In this document: piece after piece, positions 59,417 to 64,000 of the stretch
Layout of the letters: each line of letters opens with the position of its first letter
How positions within the stretch are numbered: the first letter of the stretch is position 1
Source of the DNA: Agaricus subrufescens
Taxonomy: Eukaryota > Basidiomycota > Agaricomycetes > Agaricales > Agaricaceae
Assembly (NCBI GenBank): GCA_029945375.1
Contig: CM057063.1
Span: forward strand, 124,001-188,000
Length of the DNA stretch: 64,000 nucleotides
Direction: 5' to 3'
Notes under the pieces: generated by a model
What the model saw: the letters and a program-made list of their open reading frames with translations, nothing else
Told to the model about the DNA's origin: nothing
Databases searched by the model: none
Position numbers and translations under genes: made by a program

Positions 59417-59652
59417 ATGTATATTCTCATAAAGATAAATCCCTGTCTATCCCTTCTCTTAATGGCCCTCATTGTACCTGGATTTATTGCATTAGCAAAC
59501 CCTATTCCGCCACTTGTAAGCGATATCCCTGCGACACAACCATTTAAACCTTAAATTATCACTTTCAGATAGGGGAAGGTGACGATGGAAGTCTTGGACC
59601 TCCGGATCACGGTCATTCCTCTGCATTTCCTGGAGCTGGAGCATTTCCATGA
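59417..59652 (+). CDS. putative small secreted peptide, two exons
   Basis: Exon 1 (59417-59515) encodes a hydrophobic leader, MYILIKINPCLSLLLMALIV then PGFIALA, followed by NPIPPL. A 53-nt intron (gtaagc...ctttcag) in phase 0 joins to exon 2 (59569-59652), which encodes IGEGDDGSLGPPDHGHSS then AFPGAGAFP and TGA. The whole protein is 60 residues, with a mature part of about 33 residues rich in Gly, Pro and Asp and no cysteine. A TATA box lies 43 bases upstream. I do not recognise the family; it lacks the CaaX end of basidiomycete pheromone precursors. An internal ATG at 59462 would give a shorter leader. Evidence is the combination of promoter, leader, intron and in-frame stop. Confidence 0.5.
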
Positions 59653-60000
59653 ACATATGAATGGAGTCCTCCCAGAGCTGTAAGTCGTACAAAACATTGC
59701 CATTGATACGAGCTGGATCACTAGACCTATTCTCTCGTAGTAGCTGATCAGGGGATGAGGATTTGTTGTAGCAATTGGAAATGCCAAGAACATACTCGAC
59801 TTTATTAGAGTGTAAATACTAGATATCGTACATGAGTACACGCGATCTATGTTAAAGCTCGTGATTACCAGGGTTCTACTTAACAGAGAGCTTAATCAGG
59901 AGCCAGAGGAGTAGGAGAAAAATTATACATCTACAACAGGGAGAGGATATACATGCAAAAAGTCTGACCAAAAGATATTGAACATGGACCAAAAAAAAAC
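59653..60000. other. convergent spacer
   Basis: About 350 AT-rich bases between the peptide gene stop and the RabGAP stop. Short minus-strand frames here overlap the peptide exon and are judged shadows. Confidence 0.5.
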
Positions 60001-63000
60001 TTATTGTGACATGAGTTGCGAAAGTGTATTAACATGTTTATTTCTTTTTGCCGTAATGTCCGAGTTTACGAGAACGTGTCGAAGTTCAGCTTCAGCCTAT
60101 AATGAAGATCAAGATTCAGAGGCTGTATCTAATGGCACAGAGCGTAAACGCGTACCTGAAGGAGCTTATCCGCTTCCCACATCCTCGTGGGTAGACTTTC
60201 CAACGCCACATAAACAGCGGGTATGGATTCACAAGCGAGCAACTCTGGCTCATTTTTCCGTAATATACCCAACGCCAGGCGGAATAAGACATCGAGTCCA
60301 TCTACGAGAAACACGTCCCACACTCTAAATAAAGTCTGTACACCAAAACGTCAGCCTTCCAAACTAGTATTTCAAAACACCAACAGAACTTACCTCGACA
60401 GGTAAACAATCCGTAAACAGTGACAAAAACCAAGAGAAACAGATCGCTCCAAGATCTATCTCAAGTTCTGTCAAGTGGGCATGGAGTTTCGGAAGATGTT
60501 CCGCGACGTAGTCCAACAATACGAGTGGGCAAGCACGTGAAGGTAATAGCGAAGGTGAAAAGAAATCTTCAGGTAATATCTTCTCCACAATTGCTGCTAG
60601 CATCCAAAATGCGTCTTCTTCATCTGCGTGCACCAATAAGATCGTTGACGTGATGAGGTTCATGCCTTGACAATATCCTTCTGCTGGGTTACGTCTACCG
60701 AAAGATATCAGGCCTAGTGCAAGAGGGTATGCGAGATGGTCACTCACCGACTATATGCGATCAAGACTCTTCGAAGCTTATCCACACCAGCACCATCACC
60801 CCCAAAGAAGATATTCAAAGGCATAGTCCTCCCAACATCCTTCTCAATCTCCGCTACAACACCCCCTGCCCCTTCTCCATCCTTCTCACTCACCCCTAAC
60901 AAATCCCTAAACAATCCCGGCTCTTTTAACTCCAAAGCCCCACTACACTCCATCCACACCTTCGATCTATAACAGAGTGGTATACCATTCCGCACAAGTT
61001 TATCAAACTCACGACGTTCGGTTGAATTACCGAGTTGCGCAAAATTGATAAGACCTTCAGTGTGTCCTAGTTCATCGGCATCATCATCGTTATCGCTACC
61101 CAAGCCGAGGCCTATACTGCTTAAGAGAGTATTTGCGGTACCGGCGCTTTGATTAGAGGAAGAGGGTTTGTTACTTGAGGGTTTGACACGTGAGCGCTGT
61201 TTGACGAATCCATTCCATTCCTTCTGTTGTGAGGCTTGTTGTTGATCATGAATCTCGGTAAGTTGATCAAGTAACTTGCGGATGGTCTTAGCGCACGCGT
61301 GTCGTGGTGTGTTATCATTAACACTGAGGATGGAAGTCGCGAGTGATGTTGACCCCTCCCTGTTCCTCCACTATAAGTTGTATTTGAAGTGGTCGTTGCA
61401 TTAGAGGGTAGTACAGAAGAACTTCTTCTCCTGCTCTTCGAAGAAGAACGTGATTTGATGCTCACCGACTGCGCATCCGAAGACGGCAATTCATCAATAC
61501 GTTCTCCACCGATGATAACACTCCCAGCATGAGCTTCCCCATCGCACGGGCATTCGCCCTTTACAATCTCTATATCCTCCCCGCTTCTCCCTCTAGTACT
61601 CGCACCTCCACCTATACTCTTCGAATCATCATCCTCAGGCCAACTATTATCCTCCACTCTATCAGCAATCTTGACGCCGGTCAAACATGCAGGGGCGCTA
61701 TTACCGCACTCCCTCGCACGTATCAGCAATAGCATATCATACAATGCGACATCATACATGAATCCATATCGATCCGTCAACATGGGGCCGACAAGCTTGC
61801 CTTGTTGATCATGATCAGCCCGATGTAGCGAGAATCGTGAAGCAGATTGAAAATGAGGTGCCAATGGAAGACTGAAGCGGAAATCATGAGAGGTGAGTGA
61901 TGTAAGAGGGTTTGGCTTTGATAGATAATGTGTGGGCGGTTTTGATATGTCAGGAATGACAGATTCGAGAGGAACAGATGCAAGTTTAGGTTTGGGTTGT
62001 ATGAGGATTGATTGATTGGAATTAGTGACTGTGCCGCGCGATGCCTGGAGAGCGGAGGTTGGATTTGTTTGATTGGACGGAGCAGCTGCAGATGATTGAC
62101 GACGGGGGTGTTGACGATTGAAGGTGCCAAAAAGCGGCGAGGCGAATGGCGAAGATACACGTGCAAGAGCCGAGGATTTCCCCTTCTTCTTCTGTAATCC
62201 ATCGCTCAAGTTCAAGGCACGATATAATGTCATAGCAGCATCAACCCCGGCTTTTGAGCTCAAGGTAGCAAGCGATCGTTCAGCAGTGTCGTCCTTTTTC
62301 ACTGTATCCTTCTTCTCCTTTAACGACTTTTCCCGGAAGACGATACCCCCTTCACGAGCGTTTCAGATCAAGTTCATGGCGAGTGTAGTGATAAGCGGAC
62401 TTGTCTCGCGACCTTGGTCGGTGAGGATGCTACTTGGGTCATTTGACATGACGCGCGTGGCATGGACTATAGCACGGAGCGTCGCGCCCTGCATCATGAC
62501 AACTGGAGGATCTATTGACGATGAGGATGTTGATTTTGGTTTGGAAGAAGAGTCGAGCGTTATTGTCAAGGTAGGAGCAACGGGCGTTGGCGTGAAAGGC
62601 TGCAGGATAGGGGATGACAGAGGGGAGTTGATAACAGAATGGATATTGGGCAAGCCAACTGAGTGAGCATCAGAATGATCAACTAATGAGGAATTGATAG
62701 ATGCGACATTAGATGTGGTAGACTGAGCGTCATCGCTTATAGAGTGTAGGGGCGGACCATCATCGACCACAACCCGTCCCTTAGAAGGAGAAGTTGGCAT
62801 GGGATTAAGGATCGAGATACCCAGCGTTCCAAAAACACTCCTAGCGGATGCTCTTCGACTCCGGCCTGAAGGTTTGCTCTGGAGTGAAGTATCGATAGGG
62901 GACGGACCAGCAGACGATGCTGGAGGGGGCAAATCCTGGGCATTCGATGTCCTTGGTTTGCCCCATAATGTACCCATCCAATCACGTTTTGAAGTACGAT

Positions 63001-64000
63001 CCTTGGTGTCGCGTGCAGGTGGTAGGAGGGAAGATTGACTTTTAGTCTCATCGAGGGAAGATGCAGAATGACTTTTCGCCTCAGGAAATGGAGCACTGCT
63101 AACAGGAGTCACAGATACGTCTATGGGGGCCTGCGGTGAGTAACCGACGTAATCCGTGCCTTCCTCTGGCATTGGGGTCAAAGGTTTTGGCATTGCACGC
63201 GGGAGGCTAACTTCGTCTGCTATAGCTTCGCTCAGTGACTCTATAAGAGACTAAACAGGGATGAGCTGATGAAGAAGCGACCAGAAAAAAATAGACGGCA
63301 CCTGCGAACTTTGCTTTCGTTGTATTCGATGAACACCTTCATCATCGTTTGTGAAGATTGATTGTATCACACGAGACGCAACATCTTTGTCTGCGGCTTG
63401 CAGCTCGTGTAGGAGCTCGTCTGCTCGTCTTCTCCGCGCGCCCTCCTTTTCTTGAACAAGTCGTCTGTGCTCCTCCAGCTCGTGTCGTGCGAGCAGCAGG
63501 CTGTGGTGTGCCGAAGACAAGATACGCAGGGCAGTGAAGTAGGGATGTTGAACGATATAGCCTGGAGCCTCCATAGCTGCGAGCTTTGAGATCGCGCTCT
63601 CGATAGCGTCATCGGAGCAGTCATGCCATCTGGTAGACAGAACGTGAGAGGTAACGAGCGGATTGTGCTGGTCAGAGTCGAACACCTCGGTGATCACGAA
63701 GTGGGAATCGGGCGCCTTGTCGACCGCGACAGGAGGAATGTTGCCCCGTTGGCGGCTGTCCCATACAGATGCTATCGAGGGCTTGTCCTGTTCCAGTATG
63801 CCCGGACGGCTCTTCCCTCGGCCATGTTGACCGTAACCGCGAACGCTGCCGTCCCAGTTTGGCTTGTCGGGAGTGTCCCTCTCGAGCTGGGCTTTGGCAC
63901 TGAAATAGTTTGTCGGTGTCTGGGAAGAGCTCGGCAGCGTTCCTCGGCTCCTCCGACCACGCGACGGGGGTTCCTCAGAGGAAAGTGGATGGGAGTGTGT
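60001..64000 (-). CDS. TBC-domain RabGAP, 5' end outside window
   Basis: TBC proteins stimulate Rab GTPases to hydrolyse GTP in vesicle traffic. The frame is open to the right edge, so the N-terminus is missing. The visible part starts with a helical region (WHDCSDDAIESAISKLAAME, ARHELEEHRRLVQEKEGARR), an intron, SLIESLSEAIADEVSLPRAM, then a long Ser/Pro-rich stretch. The TBC domain begins EFDKLVRNGIPLCYRSKVW near 61010. It carries the arginine finger in IEKDVGRTMP and, across a 53-nt intron, the glutamine finger in RRNPAEGYCQGMN. Then LITSTILLVHADEEDAFWML, ICFSWFLSLFTDCLPVE and LFRVWDVFLVDGLDVLFRLA. The end is HVNTLSQLMSQ, stop at 60001. Both catalytic fingers are kept. An in-frame TGA at 62363-62365 interrupts a coding-like stretch (TLAMNLI/NAREGGIVFREK); it may be a nonsense mutation, error or hidden intron. 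Confidence 0.8.

Noticed and set aside
60116..60405. Alternative short frames over the end of the TBC gene.
   Set aside because: They overlap exons of the RabGAP in other frames and have no independent support.
1..64000. CRISPR arrays, bacterial operons, riboswitches.
   Set aside because: None seen; intron-rich gene structure shows a fungal nuclear sequence where these are not expected.

Overview
The window looks like nuclear DNA of a filamentous basidiomycete, most likely an agaricomycete. The evidence is dense short introns of roughly 45-65 nt with GT(A/G)NGT donors, genes packed on both strands, short TATA-type promoters, and the families present: TFIIIC, GUP1, a RabGAP, an arrestin-like adaptor, a CE16 esterase and secreted type-B carboxylesterases. 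No prokaryotic, organellar, viral or intact transposon gene was recognised. All gene models below were spliced by eye from donor/acceptor sites and reading-frame continuity.

Layout. 1-4 kb is gene-poor, with a long hairpin, a degenerate duplication and one weak two-exon gene. At 4.0-8.7 kb a large SAM-like/membrane protein (minus) and a CE16 acetylesterase (plus) diverge from an ~80-bp promoter; each carries a GC-AG intron. 8.7-12 kb is a repeat-rich spacer. 12-17.2 kb holds two tandem medium-chain reductases, and a third diverged paralogue lies at 24.5-26.2 kb. Between them are a mixed-charge RD/RE-repeat protein (18.2-21.0 kb), a small five-exon beta-trefoil-like protein (22.3-23.0 kb) and a TFIIIC sub6 subunit (23.1-24.2 kb). 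A DUF4139 protein with an FG-rich linker sits at 26.5-28.8 kb; its paralogue at 40.8-43.0 kb has the same five introns but an RS-rich linker. Between this pair are an FAD monooxygenase, GUP1 and a wax-synthase-like MBOAT acyltransferase (31-38.4 kb).

The right third holds a giant arrestin-domain protein (43.9-48.6 kb), a zinc-type MDR oxidoreductase (49.7-51.1 kb), two tandem secreted carboxylesterases (51.5-57.5 kb), a 60-aa putative secreted peptide (59.4-59.7 kb), and a TBC RabGAP that runs off the right edge (60.0-64.0 kb).

Most genes are independent housekeeping or secretory functions rather than one pathway. Shared themes are local duplication (three reductases, two esterases, two DUF4139 proteins), lipid and ester chemistry (CE16, carboxylesterases, two MBOATs, FMO) and trafficking (arrestin, RabGAP, GUP1). 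The most unusual observations are the DUF4139 pair with unlike low-complexity linkers, two otherwise open genes each interrupted by a single in-frame TGA, and two small multi-exon genes that simple ORF finding would miss.
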